Origin: SLST01 sp046538735
Lineage (GTDB): Bacteria > Spirochaetota > Spirochaetia > DSM-27196 > SLST01
DNA: 35,944 nucleotides
Direction of reading: 5' to 3'
Assembly: GCA_046538735.1 (NCBI GenBank)
Contig: JBKHII010000023.1
Span: 1-35,944 of the forward strand
The notes under the pieces are model-generated. The model saw only the letters and a list, made by a program, of their open reading frames with translations. It was not told where the DNA came from and searched no databases. Below, piece after piece: positions 7,478 to 15,492 of this stretch (its first letter is position 1; each line of letters begins with the position of its first letter). Position numbers and translations under genes: made by a program.

Positions 7478-8707
7478 ATGGAACGCAATCGACCCGAAGC
7501 GCTCGGACTCTCGTCCCGGCGCCTCGAGCAGATCGGTCGAATAGCCGACGACTACATCGAGCGCGGGGAGGTTTCGGGGACCGTCGTCGCGGTCGTCCGC
7601 GACGGCTCGCTCGCGTACGTGGACGCCCGCGGTTCGCGGAACGTGGAGCTCGGACTCCCAATGACCGAAGGCACGCTCTTTCGTATCTACTCGATGACGA
7701 AACCGATCACGACGGCGGCGGTCATGCTCCTCTTCGAGCGTGGCGGCCTCCGGCTCACCGATCCACTGTCGCGCTTCTTTCCCGAGTTCGGCGAAATGGG
7801 TGTCTACGTCTCGGGCACCGGTGCGTCCGCCGCGAATCCGACATCGCCGACCGAGCCGTCGTTCAAGACAGTGCCGGCGGAACGCGAAATCCGGGTCTGG
7901 GACCTGCTGACGCATACCGCAGGGCTCGCCTACGGCATCGGAGACGAGCATCCGGTCGAGAAGGCGTACGAACGCGCCGTCTGGGCGCCGCTCGCGCAAG
8001 ACCCCGAAATGTCGCTCGCAGAGATGGCCGCCAACATCGCGAGCCTGCCGCTCGTTCATCACCCGGGCCACGCCTGGCGATACAGCATCGCGTGTGACCT
8101 CCTCGCTGCGGTCGTTGAGCGGGTGACCGGTGCCGCCTTCGCGGACTTCCTCACACACGAGATCCTCGTGCCGCTCGGAATGACGGAGACCTGGTTCACC
8201 GTTCCGCCGAGCGAACGCGAGCGTCTCGCGGTCGTCTACGAGCAGACGGACGCCGGACTCCGGCCGGCCGACGACCCGCCAATCATGTCGTTCACCCGGG
8301 CACGGCGACACGCGAACGGAGGCGGGGGCCTCGTCTCCACGATGCACGACTACCTGCGCTTCGCTCAGATGCTGCTGGACGAGGGGCGCGCAGGGAACGA
8401 CTACTTGCTCTCGCCGCGGACCGTGAGAATGATGATGACGAACCACCTGCCGCCGAACGTGGAGCGGTGGGATCGACCGGGAAGCGGGTTCGGTTTCGGT
8501 GGACAAGTCGTGACCGACGTCACGCAACTGACCGAATACGGCTCGGCCGGACGCTACTCGTGGGGCGGAGCGGCGAGCACGCTCTTCTGGGTCGATCCGG
8601 AGGAGCGACTCGCGGTGGTTCTGCTCCTGCAGCGGGTACCCGGCTTCTCGAGCAGGATCACGGACGACCTCTACACAACCGTGTACCAGGCGCTCGTCGG
8701 GCGGTAG
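7478..8707 (+). CDS. Serine hydrolase of the beta-lactamase class C / esterase family VIII fold
   Basis: A 409-residue protein of the Beta-lactamase (PF00144) family. The nucleophile motif SMTK gives Ser72 and Lys75. The second motif is Tyr202-Ser-Ile rather than the Tyr-x-Asn of true class C beta-lactamases. Gly-rich GGGGLVST near 290 and WGGAAST near 365 complete the pocket. The Tyr-Ser variant and the absence of a signal peptide point to a cytoplasmic esterase or peptidase-like enzyme rather than a resistance beta-lactamase. The start ATG has AAGGAG five bases upstream, and a TAGAGT hexamer at 7454-7459 could be a -10 for its own promoter. It converges on proS with 12 bp between the stops and no visible terminator there. 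Confidence 0.9.
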   Translation: MERNRPEALGLSSRRLEQIGRIADDYIERGEVSGTVVAVVRDGSLAYVDARGSRNVELGLPMTEGTLFRIYSMTKPITTAAVMLLFERGGLRLTDPLSRFFPEFGEMGVYVSGTGASAANPTSPTEPSFKTVPAEREIRVWDLLTHTAGLAYGIGDEHPVEKAYERAVWAPLAQDPEMSLAEMAANIASLPLVHHPGHAWRYSIACDLLAAVVERVTGAAFADFLTHEILVPLGMTETWFTVPPSERERLAVVYEQTDAGLRPADDPPIMSFTRARRHANGGGGLVSTMHDYLRFAQMLLDEGRAGNDYLLSPRTVRMMMTNHLPPNVERWDRPGSGFGFGGQVVTDVTQLTEYGSAGRYSWGGAASTLFWVDPEERLAVVLLLQRVPGFSSRITDDLYTTVYQALVGR

Positions 8708-8719
8708 CGGCGCGGGATC

Positions 8720-10471
8720 TCAGTCCGCTTTGGCCGGGGCGAGCTCCGCCCGTTCGGTGAGCGGCGCGACAAGAGCGGCAAGCGTCTGCTTCACCCAGCG
8801 GACGACCTCGCCGCGCGGAACCGCGCTCCGGTCGGCCTCGGTGCGCAACTTGGTCTCCACGCCGCCCTCCGCGAGGCTTCGCTTGCTCACGGTGAGTCGG
8901 ATCGGAAAGCCGAGGAGATCGGCGTCGTTGAACATGACTCCCGGGCGCTCACCGCGATCGTCGTAGAGCACGTCGATACCGGCGGACTCGAGCTCCGCGT
9001 ACAACGCGTCGGCCTCCTCCTCGCCCCCCTTCAGCGCGACGAGGTGGACGCTGTACGGAGCAACGCTCGCCGGCCAGATCATGCCGTTCTCGTCGTGGTG
9101 CTCCTCGGCGACGCCGGCGAGCAGACGTCCTACGCCGATACCGTAACTGCCCATGATGACGGGCTTCCGCTTCCCGTCTACGTCCAGGAAGTAGCACTCC
9201 ATCGTCTCCGAATAGCGAGTCCCGAGCTTGAAGATATTGCCGACTTCAACGCCGCGGTGAGCCTCGAGCGGCTTCCCGCACTCCGGGCACGGCCGGCCGG
9301 GCTCTGCCGCGGCGATGTCCGTGACGACGTGCGCGGTGAAGTCGCGTCCGTAGTTGACGTTCCGCACGTGGTATCCCTCGCGATTCGCACCGGCCACGAG
9401 ATTCGGCGTCGTCTCGATGCTGAGATCCGCGATGACCTCCACGTCCTTCAATCCGACCGGCGAGGCGAATCCGGCCACCGCGCCGGTGGCGGCGATCTCT
9501 TCCGGCCTCGCGGGCCGAAGCGCGCGCGCGCCGGCGGCGTTCGAGAGCTTTGTCTCGTTGACCTCGAGATCGCCGCGAATCACGGCAAAGATCAGTTTGC
9601 TTTCCTCGTCGCTGATCTCGGCGACCATGAAGACCGCCTTCGCGGTCTTGTTCTTCGGAACCCCAAGCAGCTTCGTGAGGTCGTCGATCGTGGTGGTTCC
9701 GGGCGTAGCAACCTCTTCGGTCGGCAGCGGAGCCTCCTTGGCGGGTTCGTCGCGCCGGAAGGCGGCGACCTGGCGATTCGCCCGAAAGCCGCATCCGGGA
9801 CAGACCATGATCGTGTCCTCGCCGATCGGCGTGAGGTACATGAACTCGTGGGCGACCTTACCGCCCATCATTCCCACGTCCGACTTCACCGCGAGGACGT
9901 CAAGACCGCACCGAGCGAAGATCCGATGATACGCCTCGTAGTGACGATCGTACTGGATATCGAGGCCCGCCTCGTCGCGATCGAGGCTGTAGCTGTCCTT
10001 CATGATGAACTCGCGCACGCGGATCAGCCCCGCGCGGGGGCGAGGATCGTCGCGCCACTTCGTCTGGAGGTGATAGACGAGCCTGGGCAATTGCCGGTAG
10101 CTGCGGATTTCCTGCCGCACGAGATCGCTCACCGCCTCTTCGTGCGTCATCGCGAGCGCCATGTCGCGATCCTGGCGGTCCTTGAAGCGAGTCAGCTCGG
10201 GCCCGATGACGTCCCACCGACCCGAGTCCTTCCAGATCTCGGCGGTGTTCACGACCGGCATCAGCAGCTCCTGCCCGCCGATCCGGGTCATCTCCTCGCG
10301 GATGATTCGCATGATCTTCTCGGTCGCTCGCCAGCCGAGCGGCAGGTAACTGAAGATACCGGTCCCGAGCTGCCTGATGCAGGCGGCTCGCAGGAGCATC
10401 TTGTGACTCGTTACCTCAACATCCGCCGGCGCTTCGCGCAGCGTCTGTCCGAACAGCTGTGACATCCGCAT
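8720..10471 (-). CDS. proS: Prolyl-tRNA synthetase (bacterial type with editing insert)
   Basis: Charges tRNA-Pro with proline; a class II synthetase. The 583-residue length and domain order match the bacterial (ProS type 1) form. The N-terminal catalytic core has motif 1 (SYLPLGWRATEKI at 41-53) and motif 2 (RVREFIMKDSYS at 151-162). The YbaK-like editing insert spans about 230-390. The core returns with motif 3 (GSYGIGVGRL at 441-450), followed by the anticodon-binding domain. Two CxxC pairs flank the insert (CPGC at 224 and CPEC at 395) and could bind zinc. The start ATG has GAGGAG five bases upstream; a second in-frame ATG two codons later is possible. It is monocistronic and divergent from the Dabb gene. 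Confidence 0.97.
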   Translation of the reverse strand: MRMSQLFGQTLREAPADVEVTSHKMLLRAACIRQLGTGIFSYLPLGWRATEKIMRIIREEMTRIGGQELLMPVVNTAEIWKDSGRWDVIGPELTRFKDRQDRDMALAMTHEEAVSDLVRQEIRSYRQLPRLVYHLQTKWRDDPRPRAGLIRVREFIMKDSYSLDRDEAGLDIQYDRHYEAYHRIFARCGLDVLAVKSDVGMMGGKVAHEFMYLTPIGEDTIMVCPGCGFRANRQVAAFRRDEPAKEAPLPTEEVATPGTTTIDDLTKLLGVPKNKTAKAVFMVAEISDEESKLIFAVIRGDLEVNETKLSNAAGARALRPARPEEIAATGAVAGFASPVGLKDVEVIADLSIETTPNLVAGANREGYHVRNVNYGRDFTAHVVTDIAAAEPGRPCPECGKPLEAHRGVEVGNIFKLGTRYSETMECYFLDVDGKRKPVIMGSYGIGVGRLLAGVAEEHHDENGMIWPASVAPYSVHLVALKGGEEEADALYAELESAGIDVLYDDRGERPGVMFNDADLLGFPIRLTVSKRSLAEGGVETKLRTEADRSAVPRGEVVRWVKQTLAALVAPLTERAELAPAKAD

Positions 10472-10510
10472 ACAGACTCCTCTGATTCTCTCTCCGGGGT
10501 GAGTCCAACG

Positions 10511-10539
10511 AGATTACCACATGCCCGATCTCACGTCCA
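10511..10539 (-). promoter_or_regulatory. Predicted sigma70-type promoter of proS
   Basis: On the minus strand TGGACG (10534-10539), a 17-bp spacer and TAATCT (10511-10516) would start transcription about 30 bases before the proS ATG. That leaves a short leader holding the GAGGAG site. No T-box-like leader is possible in so short a distance. Confidence 0.45.
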
Positions 10540-10567
10540 CGCCGCAGCGCACGCCCGGGAGCGCTGC

Positions 10568-10596
10568 TTACCGCGACGACGCGCCGGTGATATAGT
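10568..10596 (+). promoter_or_regulatory. Predicted promoter of Dabb gene, leaderless (-35 TTACCG, -10 TATAGT)
   Basis: TTACCG (10568-10573), 17 bp and TATAGT (10591-10596) are followed by six bases and then the ATG at 10603. There is no Shine-Dalgarno sequence. Confidence 0.5.
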
Positions 10597-10602
10597 GGGC
10601 GC

Positions 10603-10905
10603 ATGGTCAAGCACATCGTGATGTGGAAGGTGGCGGAGAGCCACAACGGCATGAGCAAGGAAGCGCTCATCGCCGAGATCAAGCGGCGGATCGAAGCGAT
10701 GAAGGGCGTGGTGCCGCAGATCCAGGATCTCGAGGTTGGCGTGAACTTCAACCGCTCCGGATCGGCGTTCGACGTCGTGCTCTACTCGACCTTCGCGGAC
10801 CGAAACGCGCTCGACGAGTACCAGCGCGACCCCGGCCACGCCCCGGTGAAGGAGTACGTGCACGCCGCGACGACCGAGACCGCGGTCGTGGACTACGAGC
10901 TGTAG
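10603..10905 (+). CDS. Dabb (stress-responsive alpha/beta-barrel) domain protein
   Basis: A 100-residue protein that is entirely one Dabb domain (PF07876, dimeric ferredoxin-like barrel). Family hallmarks seen: the start MVKHIVMWKV, the central DLEVGVNFN, the strand FDVVLYSTFAD, and the ending HPVHV-like segment (here HAPVKEYVHAA). Family members range from stress proteins to polyketide cyclases. The function of small bacterial versions is mostly unknown, and nothing in the neighbourhood narrows it. It is a single-gene unit divergent from proS and convergent with algJ, with a 56-bp gap to the algJ stop holding no clear terminator. Confidence 0.9.
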   Translation: MVKHIVMWKVAESHNGMSKEALIAEIKRRIEAMKGVVPQIQDLEVGVNFNRSGSAFDVVLYSTFADRNALDEYQRDPGHAPVKEYVHAATTETAVVDYEL

Positions 10906-10961
10906 GCGGCCGACTCCCCGCACATCCCCGCGCCGAGCGATCCTCCGCGCGAATGAAAGCG

Positions 10962-12065
10962 CTACTCCGGCAGCGTGAGGTAGCGCTCGGGTATCTCCCA
11001 GATCACGATCTCCGGCGGCACGTCGCGAATCGTGTCGCCGGCGAGGTACTCGCGCATCGGCTCGAACGGACCTATCCCCTCCGACGCGACGTTCAGGACG
11101 TCCGCGCCGAGCGCGTGCTTGAGCGCGCCCTCGAAGCCCCACCGCGGGTCACGGCTGTAGCTCGTCCCAACGAGCGCGACCGGAATCGTGAGCTCGCCGA
11201 ACAGCGCCGCCGCCCCGCCGTCGCCCGACTCCGCGCTGCCCGCGGCCCCACCGTCGCCGCCCGTACCGGACGCGGGCTCGACCCGATAGATCTGCGCTGC
11301 CTCCTCCACGAGCCCCAGCGCGTCCCGCAGCCCGCCGACCGGCACGAAGCTCATGAGATCTCCGTCCACCGGCTCCGTCCGAAGCGGCTCACGCGAATAC
11401 TCGACCCGGTCCGCCCGGAGGGAAACACCGGAGCCGGCGATCGTGTCTGCGACGGCGCGCGCCGCCACGGAGGCACCCTCAGGCGTCCAGTGCGTGTCGC
11501 GCGCGTAGAAGTGCTCCGCCGCGAGCGTGTCTCGCAGATCCACGACGACGGTCCCCTCCTCCTCCAGACGGTCAACGGCGAGCTCGTACCGCTCGTGGTC
11601 CGCGAGCTCTCGGAGACGACGAGGGAGCTTCTCGGCGGCGAGGCGCGCCTTCGCAGGCAGGAGCACCACGACCGGCTCGGCCCCGCGAGCCCGGAGATCG
11701 CGCACGACCCGCGAGATCTCGCCGAGGCGCTCCCCCAGGCGGTCCTCATCACCGGCGTGTCGTTCGAGCTCTTCGAGCGTGAAGAGCCGGCCGTCCGAAC
11801 CGACGACGGCCGCGCCGCTCGCGTCGCGAAACACGACGTACCGGACGGCGGCGAGCAGCGAGACCGCCGGCCCGCGCGCCGGGTGTCGCTCCTCGAGCAC
11901 CGCGTCCGCGCGCGAGGTGAACGAACCGTCGGTGAGGGTCTGCACCGTGGGCTCGCGGAGGGCGGGATCGTCCGCCCGCACGAGCCCCACGAGCCCGAGC
12001 ACGAGTCCAACCGTCACGACGAAGAGGAATGCGAGGGCAGGTTCTGCGGTCGGTCGTCGTTTCAT
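10962..12065 (-). CDS. algJ: AlgJ/AlgX-like SGNH O-acetyltransferase component
   Basis: A 367-residue periplasmic protein tethered by one N-terminal membrane segment (residues 10-30). The SGNH/AlgJ fold is shown by the catalytic Asp190-x-His192 in ARDTHWTPEGA, the nucleophile serine in GTSYS (about Ser302) and the C-terminal EIVIWEIPERYL strand typical of the family. In alginate systems this class receives acetyl groups delivered through the MBOAT protein and modifies an exopolysaccharide. A Gly/Ala/Ser-rich run at 266-288 interrupts the domain just before the strand carrying the serine. It is the third gene of the algF-algI-algJ set, six bases after algI, without an obvious ribosome-binding site. 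No polysaccharide polymerase is nearby, so the polymer is unknown. Confidence 0.88.
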   Translation of the reverse strand: MKRRPTAEPALAFLFVVTVGLVLGLVGLVRADDPALREPTVQTLTDGSFTSRADAVLEERHPARGPAVSLLAAVRYVVFRDASGAAVVGSDGRLFTLEELERHAGDEDRLGERLGEISRVVRDLRARGAEPVVVLLPAKARLAAEKLPRRLRELADHERYELAVDRLEEEGTVVVDLRDTLAAEHFYARDTHWTPEGASVAARAVADTIAGSGVSLRADRVEYSREPLRTEPVDGDLMSFVPVGGLRDALGLVEEAAQIYRVEPASGTGGDGGAAGSAESGDGGAAALFGELTIPVALVGTSYSRDPRWGFEGALKHALGADVLNVASEGIGPFEPMREYLAGDTIRDVPPEIVIWEIPERYLTLPE

Positions 12066-12071
12066 ACGCGG

Positions 12072-13511
12072 TCAGAACTGGAAGTAGAGGAACGGCGAGT
12101 ACGACGCGGCGAGCACGCGCAGGACACTCGCCGCGAAAACGAGATAGAGCGATACTCGAACGGCGAGCGCCCCCCGAGCCGAACCTGCCGCAGCGGCCGA
12201 GACCGCTCGAGTAACCGCAGGCTCAACGACAACGATGATCCACCCGGCTGCAAGCGCAACGAGCGAACCGGTTCCGATCTGCCACGACACGAACGGCGAG
12301 ACACCCACGCCGTTGAGCCCGAGGAGCCCGGTGCAGACGGCAAGCACCTGAGGAAAGCTCTCCGCCCGGAACAGCACCCATCCGGCGGCGACGATGAGCA
12401 GCGTCGCGAGCCTGCGCCCGATCCTCAACGATACGTGGCCGCCGCTCGCAGTGTCGCGTGCGGCCCGCGAGCGACCGGCGAGCCGTTCCGCGACGAGCCA
12501 CCCGCCGTGCCAGACGCCCCACAGCAGGAACGACCAGGCGGCACCGTGCCATAGGCCGCCGAGCGCCATCACCGTCATCAAGTTCACGATCGTGCGGCCG
12601 TGACCCTTGCGATTGCCGCCGAGCGGAACGTAGAGGTAGTCTCGCAGCCATCGCGAGAGGCTCATGTGCCACCGGCGCCAGAACTCGGTGATCGACGATG
12701 CGTGGTACGGACAGTCGAAATTCTCCGGGAACCGGAATCCGAGCATCCGCCCCATCCCGACCGCCATGTCCGAGTAGGCGGCGAAGTCGAAGTAGATCTG
12801 AATCGTATACGCGGCCACACCGAGCCAGGCTCCGGCGAGCCCCGGGACGGGAGCGCCAAAGACCGCGTCCGCGACCGGCGCGACCGCGTCCGCGATCAAC
12901 ACCTTCCGCGCGAGACCGGTCATGAACCGCGTGGCTCCTTGCGAGAACTTCGGCCACGAGTGCGTGCGGGAGCGGAGCTGATCGTCGATCTCCCGATAGC
13001 GGACGATCGGCCCGGCTACGAGTTGCGGGAAGAGCGACACGTAAGCGGCCACGTCCACGAAGCCGCTCGCGACCTCGGCGTCGCCTCGGTAGACGTCCAC
13101 GAGGTAGCTGATGATCTGGAACGTGTAGAACGAGATGCCGATCGGAAGGACCACGCGCCACGCATTCACCTGTCGTCCGAGCGGCTCGAGCAGGACGGAG
13201 AGCGTCTCAACGCCGAAGTTGAAGTACTTGAAGTACGCGAGCACGCCCAGCGCAATGACGACGCCGAGCGCGAGCCATCGGCGCGCGACCATGGGCCTCG
13301 CGTCGCGATGGCGGGCAATCCTGCCCCCGACGAACCACCCGACCGTGGCCGCGAGCACGAGGAGAACGAGAAAGTCGAGACGCCACCATCCGTAGAAGAA
13401 CCAGCTTCCGGCGAGTATCCAACCCGAGCGCAGAGCAAACGGCAGCGCGTAGTAGACGAGGAGGAAGACCGGGAAGAAGAAGAACAGGAAGGTGACGCTG
13501 CTGAAGACCAC
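12072..13511 (-). CDS. algI: MBOAT-family membrane O-acyltransferase (AlgI-like)
   Basis: A 479-residue polytopic inner-membrane protein with roughly ten to twelve hydrophobic segments, starting with FSSVTFLFFFFPVFLLVYY. MBOAT signatures: SFYTFQIISYLVDVYRG near 127-143; FPQLVAGPIVRY at 161-172; FWRRWHMSLSRWLRDYLY with His282; and the conserved histidine His322 in LGGLWHGAAWSF. It should move acetyl groups from a cytoplasmic donor across the membrane to the AlgJ/AlgF partners. The start is GTG at 13509-13511, three bases after the algF stop, and the N-terminus matches AlgI family starts. It is co-transcribed with algF upstream and algJ downstream. Confidence 0.95.
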   Translation of the reverse strand: MVFSSVTFLFFFFPVFLLVYYALPFALRSGWILAGSWFFYGWWRLDFLVLLVLAATVGWFVGGRIARHRDARPMVARRWLALGVVIALGVLAYFKYFNFGVETLSVLLEPLGRQVNAWRVVLPIGISFYTFQIISYLVDVYRGDAEVASGFVDVAAYVSLFPQLVAGPIVRYREIDDQLRSRTHSWPKFSQGATRFMTGLARKVLIADAVAPVADAVFGAPVPGLAGAWLGVAAYTIQIYFDFAAYSDMAVGMGRMLGFRFPENFDCPYHASSITEFWRRWHMSLSRWLRDYLYVPLGGNRKGHGRTIVNLMTVMALGGLWHGAAWSFLLWGVWHGGWLVAERLAGRSRAARDTASGGHVSLRIGRRLATLLIVAAGWVLFRAESFPQVLAVCTGLLGLNGVGVSPFVSWQIGTGSLVALAAGWIIVVVEPAVTRAVSAAAAGSARGALAVRVSLYLVFAASVLRVLAASYSPFLYFQF

Positions 13512-13514
13512 GAG

Positions 13515-14123
13515 CTACTCGGACGAGACGCCGGCCTGCACGACAAACCCGGCGGGATCCGAATCCGTTCCGAGCACGACGAGCGCGTACGACTTGCCGC
13601 GCTCGACGCGAAGGCTCGCCGAGAAGATCGTCCCGTCAGCCACCGCGCCGAGCTCGATCGGCATCGCGTTCACGACGCGCACGGCCGAGCTTGCCGGCGC
13701 AACGCCGTCCGCGAGCAGCGCGTCCGGCTCGAGCGCTCGAAACGCGACCGGTTCGTCGGCGAAGTTGTAGACGACCAGTTGGGCGCGCGCAGGATCGGTG
13801 TGCCGCTCGTCCGCGATCGTGTGGATCGCATCGGGCAGCAGCACGACCGAGAGAAACGCCTTCGCCGTGGGCGTCACAACCTCGCGAAGCCCCGCGTGGA
13901 CGATGAGGAAGACGTCGGGCTGGAGGGGGCGGTAGGCCGACGCGGAATACGCCGGGACCTCGCGGAACCGCAGCGGGCCGATGTCCACCGTAACCGCCTG
14001 CGACGTCGCGTTCACGACGCGCACGAGCGCCGCGTCTTCGGGCACCGAAGGGGCGTAGAGACCGTCCTGGCCGGACACCGCCGCGGCGACGGTTAGGAGC
14101 GCGATGAGGATCACGTGTTTCAC
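13515..14123 (-). CDS. algF: AlgF-like periplasmic O-acetylation protein
   Basis: A 202-residue exported protein. I start it at GTG 14121-14123, because this places a Sec signal peptide (VKHVILIALLTVAAAVSGQ) at the N-terminus and the upstream in-frame residues are unlike any protein start. The mature part opens with DGLYAPSVPEDAALVRVVNA and repeats a second VRVVNA unit about 120 residues later, so it reads as two related beta-sandwich halves, as in AlgF. AlgF is needed for polymer O-acetylation and interacts with AlgJ/AlgX. Size agrees with the family (about 200-220). It heads the F-I-J unit; Pseudomonas has the order I-J-F. There is no Shine-Dalgarno sequence, and a promoter at the leaderless spacing lies upstream. 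Confidence 0.85.
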   Translation of the reverse strand: MKHVILIALLTVAAAVSGQDGLYAPSVPEDAALVRVVNATSQAVTVDIGPLRFREVPAYSASAYRPLQPDVFLIVHAGLREVVTPTAKAFLSVVLLPDAIHTIADERHTDPARAQLVVYNFADEPVAFRALEPDALLADGVAPASSAVRVVNAMPIELGAVADGTIFSASLRVERGKSYALVVLGTDSDPAGFVVQAGVSSE

Positions 14124-14129
14124 GGCATG

Positions 14130-14158
14130 AGCATACCGGTCCGCCCCGGGGACCGCAA
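14130..14158 (-). promoter_or_regulatory. Predicted promoter of algFIJ, leaderless, with inverted repeat in spacer
   Basis: On the minus strand TTGCGG (14153-14158), 17 bp and TATGCT (14130-14135) are followed by six bases and then the GTG start. A perfect inverted repeat, CGGTCC-N7-GGACCG (14137-14155), fills the spacer and could be an operator. A second short one, GTGCC-GG-GGCAC, lies at 14174-14185. Confidence 0.45.
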
Positions 14159-14222
14159 GTCTGCCGGCGCGCCGTGCCGGGGCACCGAGCCGACCAGCAC
14201 GCTCGATGACACCCCGAAGGCA

Positions 14223-14251
14223 TTGCTCAAACGCGGGCTGACCCGTACTAT
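14223..14251 (+). promoter_or_regulatory. Predicted promoter of the tandem hydrolase genes
   Basis: TTGCTC (14223-14228), 17 bp and TACTAT (14246-14251) end ten bases before the ATG at 14262, so any leader would be only a few bases. A shifted hexamer, TATACC at 14249-14254, is an alternative -10. Confidence 0.4.
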
Positions 14252-14261
14252 ACCGCCATCG

Positions 14262-15464
14262 ATGACACTCCGCCGACCCGCCCTGCATTCAGCGCTCCTC
14301 GCCGTCCTGCTCCTCGCCGTCGCGCCGGCTCGCGCGGACGCCCAGAGGTTCGAGTTCGAGCAACGCATGAGCCCCTCGCAGGTGGACGAGTTCATCGCCG
14401 AGCTCTTTGACGGATACGAGGCCCCGCGCGCCCGCTCCGCGGTAGACGTCTACCTCCTCTCCGTGGATACGCTGCATCCCCAAGGAGTCACAACGCCGGT
14501 CCGGGTCCAGCTCTTCGTTCCCGCGAACGAATCGGTCCCACCGCGCGGCTCCTATCTCTTCGCGCCGGGCTCGACCGGAATCATCAACCCGTGCCGCGCG
14601 TCGCGCGAGCACGAGGCAGGAATCCGATGGGGCCTCTATCGGGCGCACACGCTCGCGCTCGCCGGACAGGGTTTCGTGGGGATTCTACCCGACTACATGG
14701 GGTTCGAGGACTGGAACCTCAACCAGCCCTACTTCCACGGAGGGAGCGAGGCGCGGTTGCTCGTAGACGTCACGACCGCCGTCCACGAGCTTCTCGCGGC
14801 GCAGGCCGCCCCGCACGTGCCGGGCGGCCTGCGCGGTCTCACACGCGTGGCGGCCGGATACTCGCAGGGCGGGCATGCAATCTTCGCTGCCGCGGACCGG
14901 AACACCGACTTCCCGCCGGGCCTCGAGCTCAGCGGCGTCATCGGATACGGCCCCACCACGGCAGTGGACGCGCTCATGATCGAGTACTCATCGGTCGCGC
15001 CGATGCTCGTTCAGGCGTATCGGGAGATCTACGGCGACGACCGATTCCCACCGGCCGACATCCTGGCGCCCGAATGGGCCGAGTCGCTCGCGTACGACAC
15101 CACTCGGCAATGCGTGGGCGGAATGCAGAGCTACTACCCTCACAAGCCGGCCGACCTCTACGCAGTTCGCTTCCTGAAGTCGCTCTGGGCAGGCACGCTT
15201 GAGCTTACCCACCCGGAGATCCATCGCATCATGGAAGAGAATCGGGTCGGGTTGTCCGGCCACGGTGTGCCGGCGTTGATCCTCCAAGGAACGAACGATA
15301 TCGTCGTCTACAGAGAGACCCAGGACGACTTCGTCGTCGCGCTGCGCGAGCTCGGAAGCGACGTCCGGTACTACGTCTACGAGGGCGCTCGGCACGACAC
15401 GCGCCAGATCGCGTTTCCGGACGTGGTGGAATGGATCGACGCGCTCCCGAAGGGCGATCGATGA
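14262..15464 (+). CDS. Secreted alpha/beta hydrolase, lipase/esterase-like (paralogue 1)
   Basis: A 400-residue exported hydrolase. I start it at ATG 14262, which gives a clean signal peptide (MTLRRPALHSALLAVLLLAV) with probable cleavage after Ala-Asp-Ala at 25-27. The in-frame extension to 14115 is charged and overlaps the algF promoter. The catalytic triad is visible: Ser201 in AAGYSQGGHA, Asp346 in LQGTNDIVV and His378 in EGARHDT. The architecture resembles bacterial members of the secretory-lipase/alpha-beta hydrolase group, but the substrate is unknown. Cys111 and Cys284 are 173 residues apart, the same spacing as in the neighbouring paralogue, and may form a disulfide. It is followed 28 bp later by that paralogue. 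Confidence 0.85.
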   Translation: MTLRRPALHSALLAVLLLAVAPARADAQRFEFEQRMSPSQVDEFIAELFDGYEAPRARSAVDVYLLSVDTLHPQGVTTPVRVQLFVPANESVPPRGSYLFAPGSTGIINPCRASREHEAGIRWGLYRAHTLALAGQGFVGILPDYMGFEDWNLNQPYFHGGSEARLLVDVTTAVHELLAAQAAPHVPGGLRGLTRVAAGYSQGGHAIFAAADRNTDFPPGLELSGVIGYGPTTAVDALMIEYSSVAPMLVQAYREIYGDDRFPPADILAPEWAESLAYDTTRQCVGGMQSYYPHKPADLYAVRFLKSLWAGTLELTHPEIHRIMEENRVGLSGHGVPALILQGTNDIVVYRETQDDFVVALRELGSDVRYYVYEGARHDTRQIAFPDVVEWIDALPKGDR

Positions 15465-15492
15465 CGCCGATACGATCTCAGAGAAGGAGACC

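Noticed and set aside
7478..8707. Antibiotic-resistance class C beta-lactamase
   Set aside because: No signal peptide, and the second motif is Tyr-Ser-Ile instead of Tyr-x-Asn; an esterase/peptidase-like hydrolase is more likely.
10962..14123. Alginate biosynthesis locus
   Set aside because: Only the O-acetylation genes are present; no polymerase, epimerase or export genes are nearby, so the polymer cannot be called alginate.
14115..14261. N-terminal extension of the first secreted hydrolase
   Set aside because: It would hide the signal peptide and overlap the algF start and promoter.
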